From: Parvibaculum sp.
GTDB lineage: Bacteria; Pseudomonadota; Alphaproteobacteria; Parvibaculales; Parvibaculaceae
DNA length: 64,000 bases
Assembly (NCBI RefSeq): GCF_030694575.1
Contig: NZ_JAUYUS010000045.1
Coordinates: forward strand, 1 to 64,000
Reading direction: 5' to 3'
Shown here: positions 1 to 10,538 of the stretch, one piece after another
How the letters are laid out: each line of letters begins with the position of its first letter
Position numbering within the stretch: the stretch's first letter is position 1
Notes under the pieces: generated by a model
Database searches by the model: none
Seen by the model: only the letters and a program-made list of their open reading frames with translations
What the model was told of the DNA's origin: nothing
Translations under genes and position numbers: made by a program

Positions 1-464
1 GCGTAAGCAGCTTCGAGTTTCGCGATGTCGAACTTGACCATCTGCATCATCGTTTGCATGACCCTCTGCGCTTTTTCAGCATCGGGGTCGTTTATCATGT
101 CGATGAGGACCGAGGGGGCGATCTGCCAGGAGACGCCGAACTTGTCCTTGAGCCAGCCGCATTGCTGCGCATGACCGCCTTCCAAAAGCCTGTCCCAGTA
201 GTAGTCGATCTCTTCCTGGGATTTGCAGTCGACCATGAACGAGACGGCTTCGCTGAACTGGAAGAGCGGTCCGCCATTCAAGGCCGTGAATTTCTGGCCC
301 TCGATTTCGAACTCGATGGTAAGCACCGTTCCGGCTTTCATGGGCGCTTCTTCACCGTAGTGCAGCACCCTGCCCTTTTTCGAATTTCCGAAGATGGAGG
401 TGTAGAAGTTCACTGCCTCTTCGGCCTGGGTATCGAACCACAGGCAGGCCGAAATTTTCTGCAT
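1..464 (-). CDS. VOC-family (PhnB-like) protein, 3' end outside window
   Basis: The protein begins MQKISACLWFDTQAEEAVNF and contains the FYTSIFGNSKKG stretch typical of the PhnB / '3-demethylubiquinone-9 3-methyltransferase' branch of the vicinal-oxygen-chelate fold (glyoxalase/bleomycin-resistance superfamily). About 154 codons are visible without a stop. Family members are about 150-165 residues, so only the extreme C-terminus should be missing. The ATG at 464 is preceded by AAGGAG at good spacing. It is the last visible gene of an ArsR–SRPBCC–VOC operon, a common combination. The substrate is unknown, and the old methyltransferase name for this family should not be read as a function. Confidence 0.85.
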   Translation of the reverse strand, partial: MQKISACLWFDTQAEEAVNFYTSIFGNSKKGRVLHYGEEAPMKAGTVLTIEFEIEGQKFTALNGGPLFQFSEAVSFMVDCKSQEEIDYYWDRLLEGGHAQQCGWLKDKFGVSWQIAPSVLIDMINDPDAEKAQRVMQTMMQMVKFDIAKLEAAY

Positions 465-540
465 GATTTTACTCCTTCGATTGAAAACACGGGTTCTCAG
501 ACGACGGTACTTCCGGTTCAGGATGTGGGTTCGCGGGGGC

Positions 541-1077
541 TCAGCTTTCCGCCGCTGCCTTCAACCTGGCGAGACCGGCCTCGAAATCGGATCCGACCAT
601 CTTGTCCATGTCGATGAAGAGGCCGGCCACCTTGGAGAAGATGCTCGCCCCGCCTTCCATCGACCATGTGACGAGCGTTGCCTCGCCTTCGCGCTCCATG
701 GTGAACTCGGCGACGTTGTGCGCCTCCATGGGCGAGATGAAATCGAGCTGGATCAGGATGTGCGACGGCGGCGTCGCTTCGATAATTTCCATGCGGCCGC
801 TGCCGATGTCGCTGTTGCCTTCCCAGGCGTAAGTGGCGCCCTCGCCTTTCTCCGCTCCGCCGAAAGTCCGCTTCATGTTCGGGTCGCGATGCTCGTAAGG
901 CGACCATTCCGTCCAGCGGTGGAAATCTTCGATCAGGACATAGATTTTCTGCGGTTGCGCCTCAATCAGCGTGGAGCGCGAGAAGCGAAGCGTGTCGGGC
1001 TTTGTCGACGCATAGATGAAGAGAGCGGCCACGAGCGCGGCCAGCACCGCGACCACAGTGAGCAGAACCTTCAGCAT
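541..1077 (-). CDS. SRPBCC / polyketide-cyclase-like protein with N-terminal membrane anchor
   Basis: This 178-residue protein starts with a hydrophobic helix (LLTVVAVLAALVAALFIY) and continues into a START/SRPBCC ligand-binding fold (polyketide_cyc2 type: WTEWSPYEHRDPNMKRTFGG, then ATLVTWSMEGG). It probably binds a small hydrophobic ligand at the membrane, but no catalytic role can be assigned. The ORF track begins at a GTG (1089). The ATG at 1077 is preferred because GGTGGAG lies just upstream. It follows arsR by about 40 nt and precedes the VOC gene, so it is probably co-transcribed from the arsR promoter. Confidence 0.82.
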   Translation of the reverse strand: MLKVLLTVVAVLAALVAALFIYASTKPDTLRFSRSTLIEAQPQKIYVLIEDFHRWTEWSPYEHRDPNMKRTFGGAEKGEGATYAWEGNSDIGSGRMEIIEATPPSHILIQLDFISPMEAHNVAEFTMEREGEATLVTWSMEGGASIFSKVAGLFIDMDKMVGSDFEAGLARLKAAAES

Positions 1078-1118
1078 GAGTGTCTCCACCGAGTTTATGT
1101 GTCCGATCGAATGGTGAA

Positions 1119-1484
1119 TTATTTTCCGGCCTTGCGGCCGCCGGCTCCCGCATCGGCATCTTCGCCTTGAGCCCGCTGCAGGAAGGCATCGAGGCGGTCG
1201 AGCCGCGCTGCCCAGACGCGGCGATACTCCTCGAGCCAGTCGTCCACTTCCCTGAGGGCTTCAGGCTCGATCCGGCAGGGGCGCCACTGCGCCTCGCGGC
1301 CACGCGCGATGAGGCCCGCCCGCTCCAGCACCTTCAGATGCTTCGAAACGGCCGGGAGGCTCATATCGAAGGGCTCGGCCAGTTCCTTCACGGATGCGTC
1401 GCCCAGCGCGAGACGGGCCAAAATCGCTCGTCTCGTGGGATCGGCGAGGGCCGCGAACTTGCTGCTCAGAGGGTCGGCATTCAT
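1119..1484 (-). CDS. ArsR-family winged-helix transcriptional repressor
   Basis: This 121-residue protein is a compact winged helix: LADPTRRAILARL, then SVKELAEPFDMSLPAVSKHLKVLERAGLI, the classic ArsR/SmtB helix-turn-helix, ending in a short basic tail. No metal-binding CxC motif is visible, so it belongs to the metal-free ArsR group often paired with SRPBCC (AHSA1-like) and VOC genes. The ATG at 1484 has no clear Shine-Dalgarno. It lies two bases from a 40-nt palindrome that overlaps the promoter, which strongly suggests autorepression of the three-gene operon. The inducer cannot be deduced. Confidence 0.9.
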   Translation of the reverse strand: MNADPLSSKFAALADPTRRAILARLALGDASVKELAEPFDMSLPAVSKHLKVLERAGLIARGREAQWRPCRIEPEALREVDDWLEEYRRVWAARLDRLDAFLQRAQGEDADAGAGGRKAGK

Positions 1485-1486
1485 GG

Positions 1487-1526
1487 GTAATAAACCATCA
1501 GGTTATTTAACCTAATGGTTTATTAC
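1487..1526. promoter_or_regulatory. 40-nt palindromic operator of the ArsR operon
   Basis: The left half reads GTAATAAACCATCAGGTTA and the right half is its reverse complement, apart from one internal mismatch and the central base pair. The palindrome runs from the -10 hexamer to two bases before the arsR ATG, so a bound repressor dimer (or two dimers) would block transcription initiation. Confidence 0.8.
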
Positions 1527-1548
1527 GATCCGATGGAAAGAATGTCAA
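1520..1548 (-). promoter_or_regulatory. Sigma-70-type promoter of the ArsR operon
   Basis: On the minus strand, TTGACA (1548-1543) and TAATAA (1525-1520) are separated by exactly 17 nt, a near-consensus promoter. The predicted start near 1513 gives a leader of about 30 nt that consists almost entirely of the operator palindrome. Confidence 0.75.
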
Positions 1549-1560
1549 GCGCCGCCCAAG

Positions 1561-1845
1561 TCAGTTTCGCCGGCCGGCCCCGCCGGAGCCGAGCCTCAGC
1601 CAAGGTGTCGAGTGGAAGATGCACATCAGCAGGTACATCGGAACCATTCCGCTCAATGGGTGACCATGTTCCGTCGAGCAGATCGCCTCCATCGGCCCTC
1701 CGTCGAGAAGAGCCGTCACCAGAGCCATGATTGCGAAAGCCGGGGCAGCGGCGAGACCCAGCCATCCGGCCAGGTCGAGCGAGGTTCCGGTACGCTTGCC
1801 GTCATGTTTCGCGGCGGCCGAATTGGTGGAACCGACTCCGTTCAT
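1561..1845 (-). CDS. Small two-helix membrane protein downstream of DUF899 gene
   Basis: This 94-residue ORF starts MNGVGSTNSAAAKHDG. It has two hydrophobic stretches (LAGWLGLAAAPAFAIMALVTALL and MVPMYLLMCIFHSTPWLRL) flanking a short loop. The ATG overlaps the TGA of the DUF899 gene (ATGA), which implies translational coupling. The ORF track shows it only inside a longer frame (1561-2139) that runs through the DUF899 gene. No family was recognised. An inner-membrane partner of the DUF899 protein is a guess from position only. Confidence 0.6.
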   Translation of the reverse strand: MNGVGSTNSAAAKHDGKRTGTSLDLAGWLGLAAAPAFAIMALVTALLDGGPMEAICSTEHGHPLSGMVPMYLLMCIFHSTPWLRLGSGGAGRRN

Positions 1846-2636
1846 GGCTTCACACCCGGATCGAGATTGCGGAAGGCAGCCTCTCCGGCGTCCGACACCT
1901 CGACCCATTTCGGGTCGGGCGCGGCATCCGCGGCGTAATTGTCGTGCCAGTTCCACCATTTGTAGGGCGGGCTCTGGGGGTAACCTTCGGGCGAGTCCTC
2001 CCATGTCTCCTGCCGGCCGAGGGGCGTGATGTCGAGATAGCTCCAGGTGCTGCCCATCGCCTCGTCGCCGCGGTTGTTGATGAAGCCGGTCCGGAATACG
2101 CGTTCGCCGTCGCGGATGAACACGTTGTGGCCGTGCCACTCGCCGACACCGAAGTCAGCATCGAAGCTGTCGGTGACCGTGTACCAGGGCATCACCCAGC
2201 CCATCCGCTCTTTCAGCCTGGCGATGTCCGCCTGCGGAGCGCGAGAGACGAAAACAAGGGTGGTGTCGCGGGCATTCAGGTGAGCGAGATGGGCGACCTG
2301 GTCAGCCACCATGGAGCAGCCCCGGCAGGCGCGGTCGGGCCAGCCGAGCACGCCGGGTTCGAAGAAGGCGCGGTAGACGATCAGCTGGCGCCGGCCTTCG
2401 AAAAGGTCGAGCAGGCTCGCCGTGCCTCCCGGCCCGTCGAACGCATAGGATTTCTCCACGGCCATCCACGGCATCCGCCGGCGTTCGGCGGCGAGCGCGT
2501 CACGGGCCCGCGTGTGGGCCTTTTCCTTCATGAGCAGCCGTTCGCGCGCGGCGTTCCATTCCTGTGGCGACACGATGGGCGGCGTGTGCATAGCGGGCCG
2601 TGCGCTTCCTCGATCGTTCGTGGATGATTTGGTCAT
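1842..2636 (-). CDS. DUF899 family thioredoxin-like protein
   Basis: This 264-residue protein has the DUF899 signature: an N-terminal helical part with KEKAHTRARDALAAERRRMPW, then a thioredoxin-like core with GRRQLIVYRAFFEPG, the CRGC dithiol (DRACRGCSMVADQV) and a C-terminal part with TFVFVSRAP-like and WNWHDNY segments. DUF899 proteins are predicted thioredoxin-fold enzymes of unknown substrate. The ATG at 2636 is preceded by AAGGATC. It is transcribed divergently from the TPR/winged-helix regulator, which may control it, and its stop overlaps the start of a small membrane protein. Confidence 0.85.
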   Translation of the reverse strand: MTKSSTNDRGSARPAMHTPPIVSPQEWNAARERLLMKEKAHTRARDALAAERRRMPWMAVEKSYAFDGPGGTASLLDLFEGRRQLIVYRAFFEPGVLGWPDRACRGCSMVADQVAHLAHLNARDTTLVFVSRAPQADIARLKERMGWVMPWYTVTDSFDADFGVGEWHGHNVFIRDGERVFRTGFINNRGDEAMGSTWSYLDITPLGRQETWEDSPEGYPQSPPYKWWNWHDNYAADAAPDPKWVEVSDAGEAAFRNLDPGVKP

Positions 2637-2769
2637 GATCCTTGCAACCTCCGTATAAGCCAGTGTCTTGCCTTCGGGCTGAAGCGCGAGCTATCGCCCG
2701 TTGTTGGTCATGGGCTAACCTGACACCGGGACATCGAAGGGTGAGAGTGACAAGTGTGACGGGATTCCG

Positions 2770-3990
2770 ATGGACTCGCTGATTACCGCCGCGGCGCGCG
2801 CGCTTGCGGCGGGCGACCCGCTCGGCGCGCTGAACCGGGTGGCGCTTCGCGACGATGCCCCCGCACTTGCGCTTCGCGGCATTGCAATGGCGCAGCTCGG
2901 CGAGCTTGCGCGGGCAAAGGTGCTGCTGCGAAGCGCCGCTCGCGCGTTCGGACCGAAGGAGGCGGTGGCCCGCGCGAGATGCGTCGTCGCCGAGGCCGAG
3001 ATTGCGCTCGTTTCGCGAGATCTCGGCTGGCCAGCCAAGGCCCTCGACGCGGCGAGGACAATACTCGAACAGCGCGGCGACCGGGTGAACGCAGCGCATG
3101 CACGGAACCTTGAGGTACGGCGCCTGCTCCTGATCGGCCGCCTCGACGACGCAGAGCGCATGTTCGCCGACGTCGATCCAGCCCTACTGCCCCCTGCATC
3201 GCGGGTCGCCCATGAGCTGACGGGTGCGGGTATCGCAATCCGGCGGCTGCAAACGCAACCGGCGAAAGCAGCACTCAGCCGCGCCAGAGAAGCGGCGCGC
3301 GAAGCGGACATTCCCGCGCTGACAGCGGAAGTGGAAAGCGCTTCGCTGGTGATGGAGACGCCCGTGGCACGCCTGATCTCTGACGGAGAGGAACGGTTTC
3401 TTCTGCTGGAAGAAGTCGAGGAACTGCTTGCGTCCGAGGCGCTTGTCGTGGACGCATGCCGCCACGCCGTCCGGAAGGCGGGCATGGCGGTTTCGCTTTC
3501 GACGCGCCCGGTGCTGTTCGCTCTCGCCCGCGCTCTGGGCGAGGCTTGGCCCGGAGACGTATCGAGGAGCACACTCATCGCGCGCGCGTTCGGGGCGAAG
3601 CATGCCGATGAATCGCATCGCGCACGTTTGCGTGTCGAGATCGGGCGGCTTCGCAGGGAGCTTCAGGCGTTGGCGGATGTGCATGCAACGAAGCAGGGCT
3701 TTGCGCTGACGCCACACCGCGCAGGCGACATTGTCGTGCTGGCGCCGCCTGCCGAAGAACGGCATGGCGCCGTTCTCGCCCTCCTCGCCGATGGCGAGGC
3801 GTGGTCGAGTTCCTCGCTGGCAGTCGCGCTCGGCGCCAGTCCGCGTACGGTCCAGCGGGCGCTGGAATCGCTGGCCGCGTCAGCCAAGGTCCAGTCGTTC
3901 GGCCGTGGGCGCGCGCGCCGCTGGATGACACCGCCGGTACCGGTATTCCCGACAGTCTTGTTACTCCCCGGTCCGCTGCCCGCCGACTAG
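2770..3990 (+). CDS. TPR-containing winged-helix transcriptional regulator
   Basis: This 406-residue protein has an N-terminal helical region with TPR/SEL-like spacing (residues about 5-170: ALALRGIAMAQLGELARAKVLL and similar). A segment resembling the winged helix of OmpR/SARP regulators follows (about 285-320: RARLRVEIGRLRRELQAL). A further C-terminal helix-turn-helix is at about 355-385 (SSSLAVALGASPRTVQRALESL). No receiver domain is present. It is divergent from the DUF899 gene and is followed after 9 nt by a beta-propeller gene, so it probably regulates this small cluster. The role is inferred from architecture, with no close homologue recognised. Confidence 0.7.
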   Translation: MDSLITAAARALAAGDPLGALNRVALRDDAPALALRGIAMAQLGELARAKVLLRSAARAFGPKEAVARARCVVAEAEIALVSRDLGWPAKALDAARTILEQRGDRVNAAHARNLEVRRLLLIGRLDDAERMFADVDPALLPPASRVAHELTGAGIAIRRLQTQPAKAALSRAREAAREADIPALTAEVESASLVMETPVARLISDGEERFLLLEEVEELLASEALVVDACRHAVRKAGMAVSLSTRPVLFALARALGEAWPGDVSRSTLIARAFGAKHADESHRARLRVEIGRLRRELQALADVHATKQGFALTPHRAGDIVVLAPPAEERHGAVLALLADGEAWSSSSLAVALGASPRTVQRALESLAASAKVQSFGRGRARRWMTPPVPVFPTVLLLPGPLPAD

Positions 3991-3999
3991 GATGAGCAC

Positions 4000-4632
4000 A
4001 TGAAAAAGATTGCAGCCGAAATCATCCGCGAATATGGCCCCTTCCCCGGTGCCGACCATGTGCATGGCCTCACATTCGATGGCCGGCACGTCTGGTTTGC
4101 CAGCGGAGACAAACTGAACGCCTTCGATCCGGAGACGGGAGAGATGCAGCGTTCGATCGACGTCGCCGCGCATGCCGGAACGGCATTCGACGGTCAGCAC
4201 CTGTTCCAGATCGCCGAAGACCGGATTCAGAAAATCGATCCGGAGACCGGCCGGGTACTCTCGACAATTCCCGCGCCCGGAGGCGGCGGCGACTCGGGGC
4301 TCGCATGGGCGGAAGGGACGCTTTGGGTCGGGCAATACCGCGACCGGAAAATTCATCAGGTCGATCCTGAAACGGGAGATATTCTCCGCACCATCGAGTC
4401 CAACCGCGTCGTCACCGGCGTGACCTGGGTCGACGGCGAATGTTGGCATGCCACATGGGAAGGCGACGACAGCGATCTGAGGCGTATCGACCCGCAGACG
4501 GGAGACGTTCTGGAGAGGCTCGAATTGCCGGCCGGTGTGGGCGTGTCCGGACTGGAATCCGATGGCGGCGACCGGTTCTTCTGCGGCGGCGGCCCCAGCG
4601 GCAAGGTGAGAGCCGTGCGCCGGCGCAGGTAG
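4000..4632 (+). CDS. Beta-propeller protein (glutamine-cyclotransferase / Vgb-like)
   Basis: This 210-residue protein is made of repeated blades with the pattern DPETGEMQRSI, DPETGRVLSTI, DPETGDILRTI and DPQTGDVLERL, typical of small YVTN/SMP-30-like or glutaminyl-peptide cyclotransferase-like propellers. No signal peptide is present, so it is probably cytoplasmic. AGGATGAG precedes the ATG. It starts 9 nt after the regulator gene and is probably co-transcribed with it. Catalysis is uncertain, since propellers of this type can be enzymes or scaffolds. Confidence 0.65.
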   Translation: MKKIAAEIIREYGPFPGADHVHGLTFDGRHVWFASGDKLNAFDPETGEMQRSIDVAAHAGTAFDGQHLFQIAEDRIQKIDPETGRVLSTIPAPGGGGDSGLAWAEGTLWVGQYRDRKIHQVDPETGDILRTIESNRVVTGVTWVDGECWHATWEGDDSDLRRIDPQTGDVLERLELPAGVGVSGLESDGGDRFFCGGGPSGKVRAVRRRR

Positions 4633-4705
4633 AATCCCGGAGGGGGCTATCTAATCGGACGACGTGCGCAGGATGACCGGCACCCACCGGGCACGCCCTT
4701 GTCTC

Positions 4706-6256
4706 CTATTCCCACTCGATCGTTCCCGGCGGCTTCGAGGTCACGTCGTAGACGACGCGGTTGATGCCGCGGACTTCGTTGATGATGCGGGTGGAGACGT
4801 TGCCCAGGAATTCGTGGGTGAAGGGATAGTAGTCCGCGGTCATGCCGTCGGTCGAGGTAACGGCGCGGAGGGCGCAGACGTAGTCGTAGGTACGGCCGTC
4901 GCCCATGACGCCGACGGTGCGCACCGGAAGCAGCACGGCGAACGCCTGCCAGATTTCGTCGTAGAGGCCGGCGAGGCGGATTTCCTCCAGATAGACCGTG
5001 TCGGCCTTGCGGAGGATTTCCAGTTTCTCGCGGGTGATCTCTCCAGGCACGCGGATGGCGAGACCGGGTCCGGGGAACGGATGACGGCCGACGAAATCGG
5101 GCGGCAAGCCGAGCTCGCGGCCAAGTTCGCGTACTTCGTCCTTGAAGAGCTCGCGGAGCGGTTCCACCAGTTTCATGTTCATGCGCTCGGGCAGACCGCC
5201 GACATTGTGGTGGCTCTTGATCGTGACGGAGGGGCCGCCGGTGAAAGAGACGCTTTCGATCACGTCCGGATAGAGCGTGCCCTGCGCGAGGAATTCGGCG
5301 CCGCCGATCTTTTTCGCCTCTTCCTCGAAGACGTCGATGAAGGTGGCGCCTATGATCTTGCGCTTCTTCTCCGGATCGCTGACGCCTTCGAGCTTGCCGA
5401 GGAAGAGGTCGCTTGCGTCGCGGTGGACGAGCGGAATGTTGTAGTGGTTGCGGAAGAGGCTGACGACCTGCTCTGCCTCGCCCGCACGCATCATGCCCGT
5501 GTCCACGAAGACGCATTGCAGCTGATCGCCGATGGCTTCGTGCAGCAGCACCGCAACGACGGAGGAATCGACACCACCTGAAAGACCGCAGATCACCCTG
5601 CCCTTGCCGACCTGCGCACGCACCTTGGCGATTTCCGTTTCGCGGAAGGCGGCCATGGTCCAGTCGCCGGAGCAACCGGCGATCTTGTGCGTGAAGTTCC
5701 AGAGCATGTCGCGGCCGCGCGGCGTGTGCATGACTTCGGGGTGGAACTGGACACCATAGAAGCGGCGCGTCTCGTCAGCGATGGCGGCGAAGGGCGCGCC
5801 ACGGCTGATCGCGATGACCTTGAAACCTTCCGGGAGCGCGACAACGCGGTCGCCGTGGCTCATCCAGACGGGTTCCTTGTCGCCAACCTTCATCAACCCA
5901 TCGAAGAGCGCGCTCTCCGCCACGACCTCGATGGAGGCGCGGCCGAATTCCTGATGGTCCGAGCCTTCCACCTTGCCGCCAAGCTCGACGCACATGGTCT
6001 GCTCGCCGTAGCAGATGCCGAGAACGGGAACGCCCAATTCGAACACGCGGAGCGAGGCGCGGGGGCCGGTTTCGACCGTGACGCTCGCAGGGCCGCCAGA
6101 GAGGACGATCGCCTTCGGCTCGAACCTGTCGATCATGTCGTCGACCTTGTTGAACGGAACGATCTCGCAATAGACACCGCTTTCGCGGATGCGTCGCGCG
6201 ATGAGCTGCGTTACCTGGCTGCCGAAATCGACGATGAGAATGCGGTCTTCAGTCAT
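4706..6256 (-). CDS. guaA: GMP synthase (glutamine-hydrolysing)
   Basis: This 516-residue protein converts XMP to GMP using glutamine and ATP. The N-terminal class I amidotransferase shows LGICYGEQ with the nucleophile Cys82 and QFHPEVMHT with the His/Glu pair. The ATP-pyrophosphatase domain carries SGGVDSS. The C-terminal dimerisation domain ends with the canonical KPPGTIEWE. Length matches the family. It lies 7 nt downstream of the TPR gene and in the same transcription unit as guaB and rsmB, placing both GMP-synthesis steps in one operon. Confidence 0.98.
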   Translation of the reverse strand: MTEDRILIVDFGSQVTQLIARRIRESGVYCEIVPFNKVDDMIDRFEPKAIVLSGGPASVTVETGPRASLRVFELGVPVLGICYGEQTMCVELGGKVEGSDHQEFGRASIEVVAESALFDGLMKVGDKEPVWMSHGDRVVALPEGFKVIAISRGAPFAAIADETRRFYGVQFHPEVMHTPRGRDMLWNFTHKIAGCSGDWTMAAFRETEIAKVRAQVGKGRVICGLSGGVDSSVVAVLLHEAIGDQLQCVFVDTGMMRAGEAEQVVSLFRNHYNIPLVHRDASDLFLGKLEGVSDPEKKRKIIGATFIDVFEEEAKKIGGAEFLAQGTLYPDVIESVSFTGGPSVTIKSHHNVGGLPERMNMKLVEPLRELFKDEVRELGRELGLPPDFVGRHPFPGPGLAIRVPGEITREKLEILRKADTVYLEEIRLAGLYDEIWQAFAVLLPVRTVGVMGDGRTYDYVCALRAVTSTDGMTADYYPFTHEFLGNVSTRIINEVRGINRVVYDVTSKPPGTIEWE

Positions 6257-6263
6257 GTTCCGT

Positions 6264-6860
6264 CTACGGATTGGAGGAGGATGTTTCCGGGTGAGGGGCC
6301 TGCACGGTACCGTTCACGCCGAGTGCGCGGGCAAGTTCCTGCGTCTGGACGCAGGTGGCACAGACGATGCGGAGCTTGCGCAGGATATCTTCCGCGGCGG
6401 CGCGGTTGCCTTCCGAAATATCGAGCAGCCCGAGACGGCTGAGGGCGTCCGGCGAAACCGGGTCGATGTCGAGGGCGATGCGGTAGTATTTGCGCGCCAG
6501 TTTCGCGTTGCCGCCCGCCTGATGGACGGCCCCCAGTTCCGCGATGGCGCGACCGTTGGCCGGGTTGGCGACGATCGCTTCCTCAAGATATCGCTGCGCT
6601 TCGGCCAGTTGTCCTGAAGCGGCGGCCTCGACGCCCCGCGACGTGAGGCTGAGCGAAGCGCGCTCGGAGCGCGCGTCGACCGCGTGGGCTTGCAGGGGTA
6701 CGCACAGCGCAGCCGTCAGCACGAGCCACACCGGCACATGCGCGGAACTGAAAATCCTGTGGAGAAAAGCGGCCGCCATACGTCCAGGCCCGTGAAGGGT
6801 ACGAGCTTCGATAGACCATCCCTGCCGGAAACCGTCAAGCCCGATGCGGCGGCGCCTCAT
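6264..6860 (-). CDS. Tetratricopeptide-repeat protein, probably exported
   Basis: Two starts are possible. ATG 6860 overlaps the rsmB stop (ATGA) and gives 198 residues. ATG 6779 gives 171 residues beginning with a convincing signal peptide ([20 protein letters not shown], cleavage near AHA-VDA). The mature part has TPR-like units ([40 protein letters not shown]) and a CATC motif near the C-terminus that could form a disulfide in the periplasm. It sits between rsmB and guaA in a housekeeping operon. No specific function can be assigned. Confidence 0.75.
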   Translation of the reverse strand: MRRRRIGLDGFRQGWSIEARTLHGPGRMAAAFLHRIFSSAHVPVWLVLTAALCVPLQAHAVDARSERASLSLTSRGVEAAASGQLAEAQRYLEEAIVANPANGRAIAELGAVHQAGGNAKLARKYYRIALDIDPVSPDALSRLGLLDISEGNRAAAEDILRKLRIVCATCVQTQELARALGVNGTVQAPHPETSSSNP

Positions 6861-8158
6861 GGCTGAACCTCCCGGCGCAGAATGGCGACGAAGAAACCGT
6901 CGGTTCCGGTCGTGGCCGGCGTGAGGCGGAGCCAATTGCCGGACGGCGCAGGCGGGACCGACACCGGCTCCGGCCAGAGGGGCGCCCAGGGCTGCGGCGC
7001 GAAGGCCGGATGGGCGGCAAGGAAAGCCTCGACCTGCTTCTCGTTTTCCGACGGGAGCAGGGAACAGGTGACGTAGACAAGCCTGCCTCCGGGACGGACG
7101 AGACGGGCGCCGCGCGCCAGCACCTCTGCCTGCGCCGCCCGATAACCGGCGAGCATTTCCGGGTTCAGGCGCCAGCGAGCATCGGGGCTTCGCCGCCAGG
7201 CGCCGGTGCCGCTGCAGGGCGCATCGACGAGAACACAATCCGCGCGCGATTCGAGGTCGGCGAGGTCTCCGTCCGGCGTATCCTGCACACAAGGGCCAAG
7301 TGCCCTGGTTTGGAGATTGCGGATATCGGCACGGCGGACACGGGGGATCAGGCCGCCAAGGCGGCGGGCGTCGGTATCGCAGGCGTAGATCTGGCCGTGA
7401 TTCTTCATCATGGCGGCGAGCGCCAGCGATTTGCCTCCGCCGCCGGCGCAGAGATCGACAACCTGTTCGCCAGGCGCCGCACCCGCGAGCAGGCAGGCGA
7501 GCTGCGAGCCCTCATCCTGTATCTCGATCGCACCGTCGCGGAAGCTGGCGAGGCCGAGCACGTTGCCGCGCGAGGTGAGCCGGAGCCCCCAAGGTGACCA
7601 AGGCGTCGGCTCGGCGGAAAGGCCCTCAGCGGTCAGCGACGCCAGTGCCTTTTCGCGCGTCGTCTTCAACGTGTTGACGCGAAGGTCCGTCGGCGCGCGT
7701 CCCATCAGCGCCGCCATCTCCTGTCCGAGCGAGGAGCCGAAGGCGGCTTCCAGTTCCGGGTGAAGCCATTCGGGGTAATTGAATTCGATCCAGCACGCAG
7801 CGCCTTCGCCCGGCAGAGCTGCGGCGGAAAGTATTCGCCGTTCCTCCTCTCCCAGAGGTTCCGGCGCATGGCGCGCGCCGTCGGCGAGTGCGGCGACAGC
7901 GTCGACGCCCTGCCCCTCGACAAGGGCAAGCGCGGCAAAGGCGAGCAGACGCGCATCCTCGCCACCGATGGCAGCGGACAATTCGGCACGGCGGCGGAGA
8001 ACAGTGAAGACGAGATCGCTCACCGCCGCGCGGTCCTTCGAGCCGGCGTAGCGGTTGGAGCGCGCCCAGGTATCGAAGACACGATCCGCAGGGCGGCCAC
8101 TCTGGAAGATGTCGTTGAGGACGCTTATCGCGGATTGAAGACGTGCGCCGGGCGTCAT
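6857..8158 (-). CDS. rsmB: RsmB/NOP-family rRNA (cytosine-C5) methyltransferase
   Basis: This protein of about 433 residues has an N-terminal NusB-like RNA-binding domain (ARLQSAISVLNDI) and a Rossmann SAM-binding domain with VDLCAGGGGKS. The two catalytic cysteines lie in DAPCSGTG and YVTCSLLPSEN, as expected for m5C methyltransferases acting on 16S rRNA. The ORF track begins at a GTG (8197) inside the end of guaB. The ATG at 8158 (MTPGARLQSAI) is chosen because it matches the usual N-terminus and lies 28 nt after guaB. The exact target base (C967 or another) is not certain. Confidence 0.9.
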   Translation of the reverse strand: MTPGARLQSAISVLNDIFQSGRPADRVFDTWARSNRYAGSKDRAAVSDLVFTVLRRRAELSAAIGGEDARLLAFAALALVEGQGVDAVAALADGARHAPEPLGEEERRILSAAALPGEGAACWIEFNYPEWLHPELEAAFGSSLGQEMAALMGRAPTDLRVNTLKTTREKALASLTAEGLSAEPTPWSPWGLRLTSRGNVLGLASFRDGAIEIQDEGSQLACLLAGAAPGEQVVDLCAGGGGKSLALAAMMKNHGQIYACDTDARRLGGLIPRVRRADIRNLQTRALGPCVQDTPDGDLADLESRADCVLVDAPCSGTGAWRRSPDARWRLNPEMLAGYRAAQAEVLARGARLVRPGGRLVYVTCSLLPSENEKQVEAFLAAHPAFAPQPWAPLWPEPVSVPPAPSGNWLRLTPATTGTDGFFVAILRREVQP

Positions 8159-8186
8159 GATGCGCGGCCCTGTGCGGCGAGCACGA

Positions 8187-9713
<1,527 letters not shown>

Positions 9714-9759
9714 CTATATCGGGGAAAGCAAAGGCGCATATCGCATCGCACCAAAACAA

Positions 9760-10524
9760 TCATTCGCCTTCTTCGACAATACTTTCAGGGCGGCCCTTAA
9801 AGCCTTGGGCCAGAACGTACATCTCAGCCGAATCGGCGCGGCTGGCCTTGGGCTTTACATGCCGGACGGTCTGGAAGTGATGCTTGAGCATGGCCAGAAG
9901 CTCATTCTCCGTTCCACCGCGTAACACCTTGGCGAGAAAGGTGCCGCCGGGCGCCAGAACTTCGATGGCAAAGTGGGCGGCAATGTCGCAGAGCGACATG
10001 ATACGCATGTGGTCGGTCTGCTTGTGGCCGGTGGTGGGGGCCGCCATGTCGGAGAGGACGACATCCGCCTCGCCCGCCAGAAGCTCCTTCACGCGGTCGT
10101 CCGCCCCTTCTGTCAGGAAGTCGAGCTGAAGGATGGTCGCCCCCGGAACGGGGTCCATCTCCAGATAGTCGAGGCCGATGACGCGGCCGTGCCGCCCATC
10201 GGCCCCCGCACCGCCAGTTTCCGCCTTCACGCGCGCGACAGCAACCTGGCACCAGCCGCCCGGCGCGCAGCCGAGATCGACCACGCGGCCGCCGGGTTTC
10301 AGGAAGCGGTATTTGTCGTCCATCTCGATGAGCTTGAAGGCGGCCCGGGAACGATAACCTTCGCGTTTTGCTGCATGGACGTAAGGATCGTTGAGCTGTC
10401 GCTGCAGCCAGCGCGTAGAGGAATTGCTGCGCTTGCGCGCCGTCTTGACGCGCACCTTCAGGGCGCGGGCTCCGCTGCCCGCTCCCTTACCTCCCTTGCC
10501 GCCGGTCTTTCCGCTGTCGGTCAT
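9760..10524 (-). CDS. rlmE: 23S rRNA (uridine-2'-O-)-methyltransferase
   Basis: This protein of 254 residues (RrmJ/FtsJ family) methylates the 2'-O of U2552 in 23S rRNA. It has a Lys/Gly-rich N-terminal extension, the catalytic Lys in [13 protein letters not shown], the SAM site [15 protein letters not shown], the catalytic Asp in [13 protein letters not shown] and the second Lys in [10 protein letters not shown]. The K-D-K-E tetrad is therefore in place. The ATG at 10524 follows GGAAAGA. It lies 14 nt after ppx, a common alphaproteobacterial pair. Confidence 0.94.
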   Translation of the reverse strand: MTDSGKTGGKGGKGAGSGARALKVRVKTARKRSNSSTRWLQRQLNDPYVHAAKREGYRSRAAFKLIEMDDKYRFLKPGGRVVDLGCAPGGWCQVAVARVKAETGGAGADGRHGRVIGLDYLEMDPVPGATILQLDFLTEGADDRVKELLAGEADVVLSDMAAPTTGHKQTDHMRIMSLCDIAAHFAIEVLAPGGTFLAKVLRGGTENELLAMLKHHFQTVRHVKPKASRADSAEMYVLAQGFKGRPESIVEEGE

Positions 10525-10538
10525 GTTCTTTCCAGTCA

